Below the pieces are notes generated by a model, which searched no databases, was not told the DNA's origin, and saw only the letters and a program-made list of their open reading frames with translations. This document shows positions 46,861 through 56,023 of a DNA stretch of 64,000 nucleotides, in pieces. The DNA comes from Aureimonas pseudogalii (GTDB taxonomy: Bacteria > Pseudomonadota > Alphaproteobacteria > Rhizobiales > Rhizobiaceae). The position numbers and the translations under genes are program-made. How positions within the stretch are numbered: position 1 is the stretch's first letter; the number at the start of each line of letters is the position of its first letter. The DNA lies in NCBI RefSeq assembly GCF_014196835.1, contig NZ_JACIEK010000003.1, positions 222,957-286,956 of the forward strand, given 5' to 3'.

Positions 46861-48081
46861 TTGCAGGTTTTCCAGACGGCGAAGGACGCCGCGCTCGCCA
46901 TGCGGCCGGACGTTCCGGTCTACTGCTTCCGGCCGGGCGTGCTGCGCGAGGACATCCGCCGGTTTCGCGAGGCCTTTCCAGGCCAGACCGCCTATGCCGT
47001 GAAGACCAACGGCGAGCCGATGGTGCTGCAGACCCTGGCGGACGCGGGCGTCGACGTCTTCGACGTGGCTTCGCCCGGCGAGTTCGAGGCCGTGCGCGCC
47101 GTCGCGCCAAAGGCCGAGATGCTCTACATGCATCCGATCAAGGCGCAGTCCGACATCCGGCTGGCGCTCGAGACCTACGGCATCCGCACGATGTCCCTCG
47201 ACCACGAGGACGAGGTGGCGAAGATTCTGCGCATCGTGCGGGCGCTCGACCTCGACCCCGCGGGGATCACCGTGTTCATTCGGCTGCAGACCAAGGGGCA
47301 TGCGGCCTACGAGCTCTCCAAGAAGTTCGGCGCCGCGCCCGCCCACGCGGTGGAACTGCTGCAGCGCTGCCATCGCATCGGCTTCAAGGTCGGGCTCTGC
47401 TTCCACGTGGGTTCGCAGATCGAGGACCCCGAGACCTACGAGCGCGCGCTCGCCTCGTGCGACTGGGTGCGCAACCGCGCCGACGTGCCTCTGGCCGGGC
47501 TCGACGTCGGCGGCGGTTTTCCGGCGGAATACGGCTATGATCCGCGTCGCAAGAAGCCGGATATGCCGGGCATGGGCCAGATCATGTCGCGCCTGCGCTC
47601 CGACATCGAGGAGTGGGGCTTCGGCGACATTCCGCTCGTGGCCGAGCCCGGCCGCGTGGTGGTGGCGCGCTGCTTCTCGCTGATCGTTCGCGTGCTGCTG
47701 CGCAAGGGGCGGCGGCTTTACATCAACGACGGCATCTGGGCCTCGTTGTCGGACTCTTGGACGGGCAAGATCACGCTTCCGGCTCGCTTCATTCCCGATC
47801 CCGCGCGCGTCGCGCGTCGGGGCGACGCCTCGAGCATCGTGCCCTTCCGGGTGTGTGGCGCGACCTGCGACAGCGTCGATATCCTCTCGCGGCCGTTCTG
47901 GCTTCCCGAAACCGTCGACACCGGCGACTGGATCGAGATCGGCCATATCGGCGCCTACTCGCTGTCGCTGCGCACCCGTTTCAACGGCTTCTATCCCGAC
48001 ACGTTCGTGGAGGTCGAAACGCCGTTCGACGAGGGCGACGCCGCCGAGGGCTTCGCCAGCCTGGAGACGATGGCGGACTGA
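46861..48081 (+). CDS. Fold-III PLP decarboxylase, ornithine/lysine type
   Basis: A 406-residue alanine-racemase-fold decarboxylase (ODC/DapDC superfamily). Lys48 in YAVKTN binds PLP, EPGRVVVA binds its phosphate, HVGSQIEDP and GLDVGGGFP are conserved, and Cys336 with Asp337 in CGATCDSVDIL is the ODC-type active-site pair. This points to ornithine (or lysine) decarboxylation and polyamine synthesis rather than diaminopimelate. The start is a TTG at 46861 with GGAG 8 nt upstream; the first in-frame ATG is at 46900. Confidence 0.85.
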   Translation: MQVFQTAKDAALAMRPDVPVYCFRPGVLREDIRRFREAFPGQTAYAVKTNGEPMVLQTLADAGVDVFDVASPGEFEAVRAVAPKAEMLYMHPIKAQSDIRLALETYGIRTMSLDHEDEVAKILRIVRALDLDPAGITVFIRLQTKGHAAYELSKKFGAAPAHAVELLQRCHRIGFKVGLCFHVGSQIEDPETYERALASCDWVRNRADVPLAGLDVGGGFPAEYGYDPRRKKPDMPGMGQIMSRLRSDIEEWGFGDIPLVAEPGRVVVARCFSLIVRVLLRKGRRLYINDGIWASLSDSWTGKITLPARFIPDPARVARRGDASSIVPFRVCGATCDSVDILSRPFWLPETVDTGDWIEIGHIGAYSLSLRTRFNGFYPDTFVEVETPFDEGDAAEGFASLETMAD

Positions 48082-48103
48082 TCCGCCATCGCGTTGGCCG
48101 CCG

Positions 48104-48562
48104 TCAGCGACGGCGCGGCGTGACGTCCTTCATGCCGGCCGCCGAACCGGGCTCGCGAAACTCGTGGTCGTCGGCTCCGACATGGTCGGCGATGATCGCG
48201 ATGTTGCGCTTGTGGGCCTTGAAGTAGACGTCGAACAGATCGCCGGCGAGCGGCAGCGTGCCGACCGCCGCGTCGAGGCCGAGATTGGCGACCATGCGGG
48301 CCAACTTGCGCTTGGGCAGGCCCATGCGGCGCGCCTCGTTGACGATGAACAGCCCGATCGCCGCGCCGCCGGCGTCGCCGATGCCCGGTACGAGACCGAG
48401 GATCGAGTCGGCCCCGAACCGGATATTGGTGCCGGGAATGCGCAGCGCCGTATCCATGACGCGCGCGAGACTGTTGAGCCGGGCGAGACGGCGCAGGGTA
48501 TCGGCGCGCGACAGGTCGCTGGCCGTGCCGTAGGAACCCGAGGCGTGCGCGGTGGCGGTCAT
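48104..48562 (-). CDS. DUF4112 protein
   Basis: A 152-residue protein with LARVMDTALRIPGTNIRFGADSILGLVPGIGDAGGA (in short conserved blocks) and LPLAGDLFDVYFKAHKRN, characteristic of DUF4112. It has two weakly hydrophobic Gly-rich segments and is probably membrane-associated. Function is unknown. The ATG at 48562 (MTATAHASG) is preferred to the upstream open frame. Convergent with the decarboxylase gene. Confidence 0.8.
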   Translation of the reverse strand: MTATAHASGSYGTASDLSRADTLRRLARLNSLARVMDTALRIPGTNIRFGADSILGLVPGIGDAGGAAIGLFIVNEARRMGLPKRKLARMVANLGLDAAVGTLPLAGDLFDVYFKAHKRNIAIIADHVGADDHEFREPGSAAGMKDVTPRRR

Positions 48563-48729
48563 CGTCGTGTCGTCTCCCGTGAACGTCGCGATCCATTCGC
48601 GCCGTTCCAGCCTTGAATATGGGGAGGGCGCCGCTCCGATACGAGATCGGTCGTTCCCCTGCCGTACCATTCCCGAAATGGCGCGGACGCCTATGTCGGT
48701 CACAGGGACGTTATGGCGAAGGTGATGCG

Positions 48730-49626
48730 ATGGAATGGCGCGGGCGGCGAGAGAGTAGCAACATTGAGGATCGCCGCGGCAGCGGAGGCGGGCTCGGCAA
48801 CGGCGGAGGAGGCTTCCGCATCCCGATCCGCGCCGGCGGGGGCGGGGGAATCGGCCTCATTATCATCCTCGCGGTGCTCTGGATCGGCTTCGGCATCAAT
48901 CCGCTGTCGGTGATCGGCATGGACGGCGGCGGCGGAAGCCCGCAGACGCAGACCGCCGCGAACCGCGGGCCGGGCGTTCAGGGCACGGCGGACGAGACCG
49001 ACGATTTCATCGCGGTGGTTCTCGCCGATACCGAGGACGTCTGGTCCAAGCGCTTCCAGAACATAGGCCAGACCTACCGCGATCCGACGCTCGTTCTCTT
49101 CGATCGGCAGGTTTCGTCGGCCTGCGGCAACGCTAGCTCGGCGAGCGGGCCGTTCTACTGCCCGAACGACCAGAAGCTTTATCTCGACACGTCGTTCTTC
49201 CAGCAGCTCTCCGACCAGCTCGGCGCCCCCGGCGACTTCGCGCAGGCCTATGTCGTGGCGCACGAGGTCGGCCATCATGTTCAAAACCTGACGGGCGTGC
49301 TGCCGCGTACCACGGAGCTTCGCCAGCAGGCCTCGGAGACCGAGGCCAACGCCATCTCCGTGCGCGTCGAGCTCCAGGCCGATTGCTACGCCGGGATCTG
49401 GGCGCACGACACCCAGAACGCGGGCACGCTGGAGGATGGCGACATCGAGGAAGCGCTGAACGCCGCCAGCCGCATCGGCGACGACACGCTGCAGCGCCAG
49501 AGCCAGGGAACGGTGGTCCCCGACAGCTTCACCCATGGCACCTCGGCCCAGCGGGTCGAGTGGTTCCGCCGCGGCCAATCGACCGGCGACATGAAGCAGT
49601 GCGACACGTTCGAGGGTCGCCTCTAA
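48730..49626 (+). CDS. Membrane-anchored neutral zinc metallopeptidase (YpfJ type)
   Basis: A 298-residue protein with a Gly-rich N-terminus, a transmembrane segment at about 41-57 and a zinc metallopeptidase domain. The HExxH motif is His178-Glu179-Val-Gly-His182 in [11 protein letters not shown], and a third-ligand region is [15 protein letters not shown]. The family (KPN_02809/YpfJ) has no well-defined substrate. The catalytic domain lies outside the cytoplasmic membrane. It ends before a strong hairpin. Confidence 0.9.
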   Translation: MEWRGRRESSNIEDRRGSGGGLGNGGGGFRIPIRAGGGGGIGLIIILAVLWIGFGINPLSVIGMDGGGGSPQTQTAANRGPGVQGTADETDDFIAVVLADTEDVWSKRFQNIGQTYRDPTLVLFDRQVSSACGNASSASGPFYCPNDQKLYLDTSFFQQLSDQLGAPGDFAQAYVVAHEVGHHVQNLTGVLPRTTELRQQASETEANAISVRVELQADCYAGIWAHDTQNAGTLEDGDIEEALNAASRIGDDTLQRQSQGTVVPDSFTHGTSAQRVEWFRRGQSTGDMKQCDTFEGRL

Positions 49627-49637
49627 CAAATGGCATC

Positions 49638-49672
49638 GCCGGCCCGCGCGGCGTTTCGCGCGGGCCGGCTTG
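49638..49672 (+). terminator. Strong hairpin after the metallopeptidase gene
   Basis: GCCGGCCCGCGC (49638-49649) pairs perfectly with GCGCGGGCCGGC (49658-49669), 12 bp with an 8-nt loop, 12 bp past the stop. There is only a short U-tract (TTG), so it may work as a terminator or as 3'-end protection. Confidence 0.55.
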
Positions 49673-49735
49673 CATTCCACGGGGGGGCATGGTGAGACGC
49701 GGCACGTTGGAACCTGCCGCGAAGCGTGTTGCCCC

Positions 49736-51865
49736 ATGCCCGATCTCCTTCTCGAACTTCGGTCCGAAGAAATCCCCGCGCGGATGCAACGCAAGGCGGC
49801 GGGCGACCTGAAGAAGGCCGTCACCGACGCCTTAGTCGCAGCGGGGCTCACCTACGAGGGCGCGCGCGAATACTGGACTCCGCGTCGTCTGACGCTGGAC
49901 ATTCGCGGCCTCGACGCGCGCTCGCGCGACATTCGCGAAGACCGCAAGGGACCGCGCACCGACGCGCCGGACAAGGCGATCGAAGGCTTCCTGCGCGGTG
50001 CCGGCCTCACGTCGATCGATCAGGCGCACAAGCACAGCGACGGCAAGAAGGGCGAGTTCTATGTCGCCCATATCGTGAAGCCGGGTCGCCCCGCCGAAGA
50101 GATCGTCGCCGAGGCGATGCCGGCGATCATCCGCGAGTTTCCCTGGCCCAAATCGATGCGCTGGGGCGCGGCGTCGCGTGAGCCGGGGTCGCTGCGCTGG
50201 GTGCGTCCGCTCCAGTCGATCCTCTGCACCTTCGGCCCCGAGGTCGGCGAGACCGTCGTGGTCGATTTCGAGGTCTCCGGCATCCGTTCGGGTGACCGCA
50301 CCTTCGGCCACCGCTTCCACGCGCCGGCCGAGATCAAGGTGCGCCGCTTCGCCGACTATGCCGAGAGCTTGGAGCGCGCCTTCGTCGTGCTCGACGCCGA
50401 CCGGCGCAAGGACATCATCCGCACCGATGCCGACAATCTCGCCTTCGCGCAGGGGCTTGAGATCGTTGCCGACGAAGGGCTGCTCGAGGAGGTCGCCGGG
50501 CTCGTGGAGTGGCCGGTGGTTCTGATGGGCGAGTTCGACGAGGCCTTCCTCGAGATCCCCGCCGAGATGGTGCAGCTGACCATCCGCACCAATCAGAAGT
50601 GCTTCGTGACCCGCCGTCGCCGGCGCGACGGCCTCGCCAACCGGTTCGTGCTCGTATCGAACATCGAGGCCGTGGACGGCGGCGCCGAGATCGCGCGGGG
50701 CAACGGCAAGGTGGTGCGCGCGCGCCTGTCGGATGCGCTCTACTTCTGGCGCACCGACCAGAACGCGCTGACCGGCGTCGAGGCGCTGGAGGGCTCGGTG
50801 GCCGCCTTCGGCCTCGATCTTGCCAAGCCGCTCGACCAGCGCATGGCCAAGCTCGACGCTCTCGGCGTCACCTTCCACGCCAAGCTCGGCACGCAAGGGG
50901 CACGCGTTCGGCGGATCGCCGATCTCGCCGCGGTCATCGCGCCTCTCGTCGGCGCCGATCCGACGCTCGCCCGCCGCGCGTCGGTGCTGGCAAAGGCGGA
51001 TCTCACCACCGAGGCCGTCGGTGAGTTTCCTGAGCTGCAGGGTCTGATGGGCCGCAAGTATGCGCGCCTGCAGGGCGAGGACGCTGCCGTGCAGGCGGCG
51101 ATCGAGGACCATTACAAGCCGCAGGGGCCGGGCGATCGCGTGCCGACCGAGCCCGTCGCCATCGCCGTGGCGCTGGCGGACAAGCTCGACACGCTTCTGG
51201 GCTTCTGGGCCATCGACGAGAAGCCCACCGGCTCGAAGGACCCCTACGCGCTGCGTCGTGCCGCGCTCGGCGTGATCCGCATCATCCTCGACAACCAGCT
51301 TCGGCCGAAGCTCGGGTCGCTCATCACCTCGGGCGATCTGCTGGCCTTTTTCCACGATCGGCTGAAGGTGCAGCTGCGCGAGCAGGGCGCCCGGCACGAT
51401 CTCGTGGACGCCGTGCTTGCCGGCGGCAGCGGCGAGGCGGCGCAGGACGATCTCCTCGACGTCGCGCGCCGCGTCGCGGAACTCGGCCGTCTGCTCGAAA
51501 CCGACGACGGGCGCAACCTTCTGGCCGCCGCGCGCCGCGCCGCCAACATCCTCGCCGCCGAGGAGAAGAAGGGCACGCGCGTCTCAGCCTCCGTGGACGC
51601 CGCGCTTCTCTCGCAGGACGAGGAACGCGCGCTGGCCGACGCCATCGACCACGCCGAGACGCAGCTCGCAGACGCGCTGCGTGCCGAGGACTATGCGTCC
51701 GCTACGGCGGCACTTGCGCAGCTTCGTGCCCCCGCCGACGCCTTCTTCGACAAGGTACTGGTGAATGCGGAGGATGAGGCGGTGCGGGCCAACCGCTTGG
51801 CATTGCTTGCGCGGGTGCGGACGGCGACGATGCAGCTCGCGGACTTGTCGAAGATCGCGGGCTGA
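49736..51865 (+). CDS. glyS: Glycyl-tRNA synthetase beta subunit
   Basis: A 709-residue beta subunit of the alpha2beta2 glycyl-tRNA synthetase. [18 protein letters not shown] is the characteristic start, with [46 protein letters not shown] in blocks, and the C-terminal DALR-like anticodon domain ([20 protein letters not shown]). The partner glyQ, often close by, is not upstream; the metallopeptidase gene is there instead. The ATG at 49736 is preferred to the upstream in-frame ATG at 49670. Confidence 0.95.
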   Translation: MPDLLLELRSEEIPARMQRKAAGDLKKAVTDALVAAGLTYEGAREYWTPRRLTLDIRGLDARSRDIREDRKGPRTDAPDKAIEGFLRGAGLTSIDQAHKHSDGKKGEFYVAHIVKPGRPAEEIVAEAMPAIIREFPWPKSMRWGAASREPGSLRWVRPLQSILCTFGPEVGETVVVDFEVSGIRSGDRTFGHRFHAPAEIKVRRFADYAESLERAFVVLDADRRKDIIRTDADNLAFAQGLEIVADEGLLEEVAGLVEWPVVLMGEFDEAFLEIPAEMVQLTIRTNQKCFVTRRRRRDGLANRFVLVSNIEAVDGGAEIARGNGKVVRARLSDALYFWRTDQNALTGVEALEGSVAAFGLDLAKPLDQRMAKLDALGVTFHAKLGTQGARVRRIADLAAVIAPLVGADPTLARRASVLAKADLTTEAVGEFPELQGLMGRKYARLQGEDAAVQAAIEDHYKPQGPGDRVPTEPVAIAVALADKLDTLLGFWAIDEKPTGSKDPYALRRAALGVIRIILDNQLRPKLGSLITSGDLLAFFHDRLKVQLREQGARHDLVDAVLAGGSGEAAQDDLLDVARRVAELGRLLETDDGRNLLAAARRAANILAAEEKKGTRVSASVDAALLSQDEERALADAIDHAETQLADALRAEDYASATAALAQLRAPADAFFDKVLVNAEDEAVRANRLALLARVRTATMQLADLSKIAG

Positions 51866-51870
51866 GCCGC

Positions 51871-52962
51871 GTGGAGGCGCCCGTCCGCCGCCGGATCGGC
51901 GAGATCCAGTGGCTGCGCGCCGTCGCCGCGCTCATGGTGATGGTGGCGCATCTGCAAGTCGAGATCGCGCTGAACCATTTCGGCGTGGCGCCGAATGCGG
52001 TGCCGACGAGCCCGTTTCCGTTCACCGCAGGCGTCGACATCTTCTTCGTCATTTCCGGCTTCGTGATGGCGCATGCCTCCGGGGGGCTCTACGGGCGCGC
52101 GGGCGCCTGGCGCAGCTTCCTCGTTCGGCGCCTCGCGCGCGTCGTGCCGCTCTACTGGCTGGTGACGCTCGTGTTGCTGGCGTTGATGGCCGCGCTCCAG
52201 ACGCCGCCCTGGCTGGCGCTCACGCCGTGGCAGCTCGTCTCCTCGTTCCTGTTCCTGCCGGCGCTCGACTCCAACGGCCTGCCGTTTCCAATCTTCACGC
52301 TCGGCTGGACGCTGAACTACGAGATGCTGTTCTACGGGGTCTTCGCCCTCTTCGTCGGGTGGCCGCGACGGATCGCGCTGAACGCCGTCTGCGCCGCCAT
52401 CGTCGCGCTGGTCATCATCGGCCGCGTTTGGCCGATCGACAACGTCGCCGCGCGGTTCTGGACCGATGGCGTGGTGCTGGAATTCGTCGGCGGCATCCTT
52501 CTGCAGCGCGCCGTCGCGCGGGGCCTCGTTCTACCGGGCGTGGCACGCATCGGTCTCGCCGTTGCGGCAGCGGCGATGCTCATTGCCTTCGCCGATTTCG
52601 ACTTCACGCTTCGCTGGCTGGAATGGGGTATCCCCGCGCTGCTGATCTTGACGGCGGCGACCACGGCGCGGCGCGAGGGGCGCTTATCGGCAGGCTGGAT
52701 CGCGGAGTTCGCCGGCGACATCTCCTACGGTCTCTACCTGACACACCTTTTCGCGATCCGGCTGATGATCAAGGCGATCGAGATCGCCGGGCTCTCGGGT
52801 CCTCTGGTCTGGTACGTTCTGTTTCCAGCCGGCGTCCTCGGCGGCACGATCGTCGCATCCACGCTGCTGCACTACGGTTTCGAACGCCCGGTCCTCCAGG
52901 CCCTTCGATCGCGTTTCGACCGGCGGATCACCGCTGGTCCAGGCGAGGCGCCAGCCCCGTAG
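51871..52962 (+). CDS. Acyltransferase family 3 membrane protein (OafA/YrhL)
   Basis: A 363-residue multi-pass membrane acyltransferase. RIGEIQWLRAVAALMVMVAHL at the N-terminus, with the catalytic His in VMVAHLQ, then GVDIFFVISGFVM and FLVRRLARVVPLYWLVT, are the classic family segments; about ten hydrophobic stretches follow. Such proteins O-acylate sugars of exopolysaccharide, lipopolysaccharide or Nod factor. No SGNH domain is attached. It starts with GTG 5 bp after the glyS stop. Confidence 0.88.
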   Translation: MEAPVRRRIGEIQWLRAVAALMVMVAHLQVEIALNHFGVAPNAVPTSPFPFTAGVDIFFVISGFVMAHASGGLYGRAGAWRSFLVRRLARVVPLYWLVTLVLLALMAALQTPPWLALTPWQLVSSFLFLPALDSNGLPFPIFTLGWTLNYEMLFYGVFALFVGWPRRIALNAVCAAIVALVIIGRVWPIDNVAARFWTDGVVLEFVGGILLQRAVARGLVLPGVARIGLAVAAAAMLIAFADFDFTLRWLEWGIPALLILTAATTARREGRLSAGWIAEFAGDISYGLYLTHLFAIRLMIKAIEIAGLSGPLVWYVLFPAGVLGGTIVASTLLHYGFERPVLQALRSRFDRRITAGPGEAPAP

Positions 52963-53265
52963 TCGGGGTAGGATCGAGCCAGACCTTCGCCCGCGACCGG
53001 TCCGACAGGTCAGCGCAAGCCGGGCAGCGTTTGATGGCGGAAACCAGCATGCTCACGCCACATTTCGTCTGCATCAACATGTGATCGCATTTGCCTGCAA
53101 CCCGCCCGAATGGGTGGTCAGAAGGCGACACGTCAGGGGACGCGCTGCGGCGCCTTTCACAACTCGATGGCAGCGTCCGAACGTTCGGATGTGGGCCCAA
53201 TCTGCGGCGACGCGCGACGGATGGACGGTCCGCCGGGTTCGCTCGACGACGAGGGGACATTCCGA
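52963..53265. other. Intergenic gap before the GH25 gene
   Basis: 303 bp with no gene I can support. It holds a perfect 14-bp palindrome TCCGAACGTTCGGA (53176-53189), 77 bp before the GH25 start, which could be an operator. A minus-strand frame for 50 residues with CxxC (52928-53080) has no ribosome site. Confidence 0.45.
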
Positions 53266-54801
53266 ATGCTCGACACGAGCGCCGCCTGTGCGGTGGCCCT
53301 GCGCTGGTTCTGTGCTTTCACGGCGGCCGCGATCCTTCTGGGTTCGCCCGCACGAGCCGAGTGGAACCAGCCCTGGAAGGACACCGACCGCGCGCTCGTC
53401 GTCGACGCCTACGAGTTCAATCCGATCAACTGGCGGGAATTGGCCGGCGACAAGCGCATCGCCGGCTTCATCAACAAGGCGTCGGACGGGTTGCCCCCTG
53501 CTTGGTCCTGCGGCCAGCTTTCGGGCGACGATCTCAACCTCTGCAAGAATCGCTGGTGGAAATACACGGTCACGCAGGAACTCTATCTCACACGCCGTGA
53601 GATGGCGAAGACGCTGGGGCTCAAGTGGGGCGCCTATCATTTGGGCCGACCCGGCAATCCGCGCGAGCAGGCCGACCATTTCGTCGATTTCGCCCAGCCG
53701 GAAGCCGACGATCTGATCGCGCTCGACATCGAGGACAACACGTCCGAGTGGATGTCGCTGGCCGATGCCGAAATCTTCGCCCGTCAGATAAAGGTGCGGA
53801 CCGGGCGCTACCCCGTTCTCTACACCAACGGATCGACCGCCGACTTCGTGGCACGCAACCGCGAGACCTACCCGCTGCTGTCCCGCTTGCAACTCTGGTA
53901 TGCGCGCTATCGCGAGAACATCACCGGCGTGTTTCCCGAGGGCAACTGGCCGACCTACGCGCTGTGGCAGTTTTCCTCGATGCACAATTGCAACGCCCGC
54001 CGTTGCCCCTATCGCGTGCCCGGCGCACGCAACGACATCGACGTGAACGTCTCTCCGCTCGACGTGGCCGAGCTGAAGAAGGCGTGGCCCTTCGACGGGC
54101 TGGTAGGCGAGGCGCCCGAGCCCCGGCCGGACGCAGGCGAACTGATCGCCGAAGTCGGTCGTGCCGCGAAGGATGCGATCGCCGACGTCGGGCACGAGGT
54201 GGCCGAACTCGTCTCACCGGCCGCGGCGGTGGCCGCGCCATCCGCCGCGGCGAAGCCGGCTCCCATCGTCGCGCAGACGATGGCCTCGGCCTTCGGTCCG
54301 GTGGGGCACGCGCCCATCGATCCGCTGAAGCTCCTGACCGAAACGGCTCGTGAAGAGCGCGCGCACCGCAATGTGGCGCCGGTCCTCTCCACCGTGACGC
54401 AGGGTCCGAAGGTCGATCCGACGATTCCCGGAGATCGCACACCCACTCAAGCCGGGATGGACAACCGGGCCGAGGGACTGATCGACTCGCTCGCGCAGCT
54501 GAAAGGCGAGATGCGGGCGGTTCGCGAGATCCTGAGCGACGATTTCATTCGCCGTACCGACGGCGTGACGAGTGAGGCCGAGGCTGCCCCAGCCGATGCG
54601 CCGCGAGCCGACGTGAAATCGCGGATCCTCGAGATGATGCGCGACGCCTCGGCGGCTGTGAAGGGAGCGATCCCCGCCGGGATGATGGGCCCCACGGCCG
54701 ACGAGCGAGCTTCACTGTCGTCGCGCCAGAGCTGGACGATGCTGGCCAACCTGCCGGCCTCGGATCGGCGCGTCGTCAAGGCATTCAACGCGACCCGCTG
54801 A
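53266..54801 (+). CDS. Secreted GH25 muramidase with long C-terminal extension
   Basis: A 511-residue protein. A signal peptide (about 1-31, ending SPARAEW) precedes a glycoside hydrolase family 25 domain (about 40-240), which cleaves the MurNAc-GlcNAc bond of peptidoglycan. The catalytic acids are Asp154 and Glu156 in LIALDIEDN, with VVDAYEFNPINW, KWGAYHLGRP, LQLWYARYREN and YALWQFSS around the active groove. The last ~270 residues are Ala/Pro/Glu-rich with no recognisable domain. The ATG at 53266 follows GAGGGG; the frame is open further upstream without a signal peptide. Confidence 0.85.
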   Translation: MLDTSAACAVALRWFCAFTAAAILLGSPARAEWNQPWKDTDRALVVDAYEFNPINWRELAGDKRIAGFINKASDGLPPAWSCGQLSGDDLNLCKNRWWKYTVTQELYLTRREMAKTLGLKWGAYHLGRPGNPREQADHFVDFAQPEADDLIALDIEDNTSEWMSLADAEIFARQIKVRTGRYPVLYTNGSTADFVARNRETYPLLSRLQLWYARYRENITGVFPEGNWPTYALWQFSSMHNCNARRCPYRVPGARNDIDVNVSPLDVAELKKAWPFDGLVGEAPEPRPDAGELIAEVGRAAKDAIADVGHEVAELVSPAAAVAAPSAAAKPAPIVAQTMASAFGPVGHAPIDPLKLLTETAREERAHRNVAPVLSTVTQGPKVDPTIPGDRTPTQAGMDNRAEGLIDSLAQLKGEMRAVREILSDDFIRRTDGVTSEAEAAPADAPRADVKSRILEMMRDASAAVKGAIPAGMMGPTADERASLSSRQSWTMLANLPASDRRVVKAFNATR

Positions 54802-55010
54802 ACGTCTCCCACCCTTGGCGATCTCATGCAGCGAGGCTGCGCCGCCAAGCTTTCGCGGACCTCGACACTCGTTCTCGACGCAAAGCCGGAAGCATTCTCG
54901 GTCTTGGCTGAGCCTCGCTCTTGCTGGGTGCGAGACGATGGGATACGGCGTCCGGCGCTGTTTTCGCTTCCGCTCTTCATCGCCGGCCTCGGGACGCCTA
55001 AAGAGGGCGG

Positions 55011-55976
55011 ATGATCCCGACCCGCCGCCTCGACCTTCGCCACGACCTGACTCCTGCGCAACTGTTGCAGTGCCTCGCCTCCGGCGGGCTGGCGGCCGTG
55101 CCGACGGAAACCGTCTATGGTTTGGCGGCCGACGCGACGAACGGCGATGCCGTCGCGCGTATCTTCGAGGCGAAGGGGCGGCCGACCTTCAATCCGCTGA
55201 TCTCGCACGTCGCCGATCTCGCCATGGCACGGGAGCACGCCCTGTTCGACGAGACGGCCCTGCGGCTCGCCGCCCACTTCTGGCCAGGGCCGTTGACGAT
55301 GGTTCTGCCGCTGCGTCCTGGCTCGGCGATCCACCCGCTGGCGCTCGGCGGCCTCTCGACGGTGGCCCTGCGGATGCCCCAGGGGCCGCTTCGCGACGCC
55401 GTCGCGGCGCTCGGACGCCCCGTCGCCGCGCCCAGCGCCAACCGGTCCGGGCGCGTAAGCCCGACCGACGCCGACCACGTGCTGCGCACGCTGGAGGGGC
55501 GCATCGGCCTCGTGGTGGATGGCGGACCGACCGCACAGGGACTGGAATCGACGATCGTGCGTGCGGAGACCGATCGCATCGTCCTGCTGCGTCCGGGCAC
55601 GATCACGGCGGCCGATCTGGAGGCCGCGACCGGGCTTCCCGTGGTGCGCCGGGCAGACGGTGAACGGATCGATGCGCCGGGACAGCTTCTCTCGCATTAC
55701 GCGCCGCATGGGAGCGTGCGGCTGAATGCCGACACACCGCGCGCCGAGGAATACTGGATCGCCTTCGGCGCGGCGCAGGCCGCCGGCCATCCGCCGGAGC
55801 GTGTCTTCCAGTTGAGCGCTCGCGGCGATCTGCGCGAGGCGGCCAGCCGCCTCTTCGCGGCGCTCTCGGCCTTCGACTCGCCCGACATCGACCAGATCGC
55901 CGTGGCCACCATCCCCACGGAGGGATTGGGCGAGGCAATCAACGATCGTCTTCGGCGCGCGGCGGCCGATCGTTAA
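55011..55976 (+). CDS. L-threonylcarbamoyladenylate synthase (Sua5/TsaC)
   Basis: A 321-residue enzyme making threonylcarbamoyl-AMP for tRNA t6A37. The YrdC domain (about 15-205) shows GGLAAVPTETVYGLAADAT, KGRPTFNPLISHV, RMPQGPL and APSANRSGRVSPT; the C-terminal Sua5 domain (about 215-315) follows. This longer Sua5 form is usual in alphaproteobacteria. It precedes the FAD-oxidase gene by 47 bp. The trmO-like gene at 42521 acts on the same modified base. Confidence 0.93.
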   Translation: MIPTRRLDLRHDLTPAQLLQCLASGGLAAVPTETVYGLAADATNGDAVARIFEAKGRPTFNPLISHVADLAMAREHALFDETALRLAAHFWPGPLTMVLPLRPGSAIHPLALGGLSTVALRMPQGPLRDAVAALGRPVAAPSANRSGRVSPTDADHVLRTLEGRIGLVVDGGPTAQGLESTIVRAETDRIVLLRPGTITAADLEAATGLPVVRRADGERIDAPGQLLSHYAPHGSVRLNADTPRAEEYWIAFGAAQAAGHPPERVFQLSARGDLREAASRLFAALSAFDSPDIDQIAVATIPTEGLGEAINDRLRRAAADR

Positions 55977-56023
55977 GGCGCGCCCGCTCGACGGACACGT
56001 CGTCCGGCGTTAAAACTTCGTGC

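Noticed and set aside
52928..53080. Minus-strand 50-residue frame with a CPAC motif
   Set aside because: No ribosome site, overlaps the acyltransferase 3' end in antisense, and nothing else supports it. Conservation in relatives would be needed.
53176..53189. 14-bp palindrome TCCGAACGTTCGGA as a regulatory site
   Set aside because: A palindrome of this length is expected a few times by chance in 64 kb; there is no partner site or adjacent regulator. Mentioned only within the gap note.
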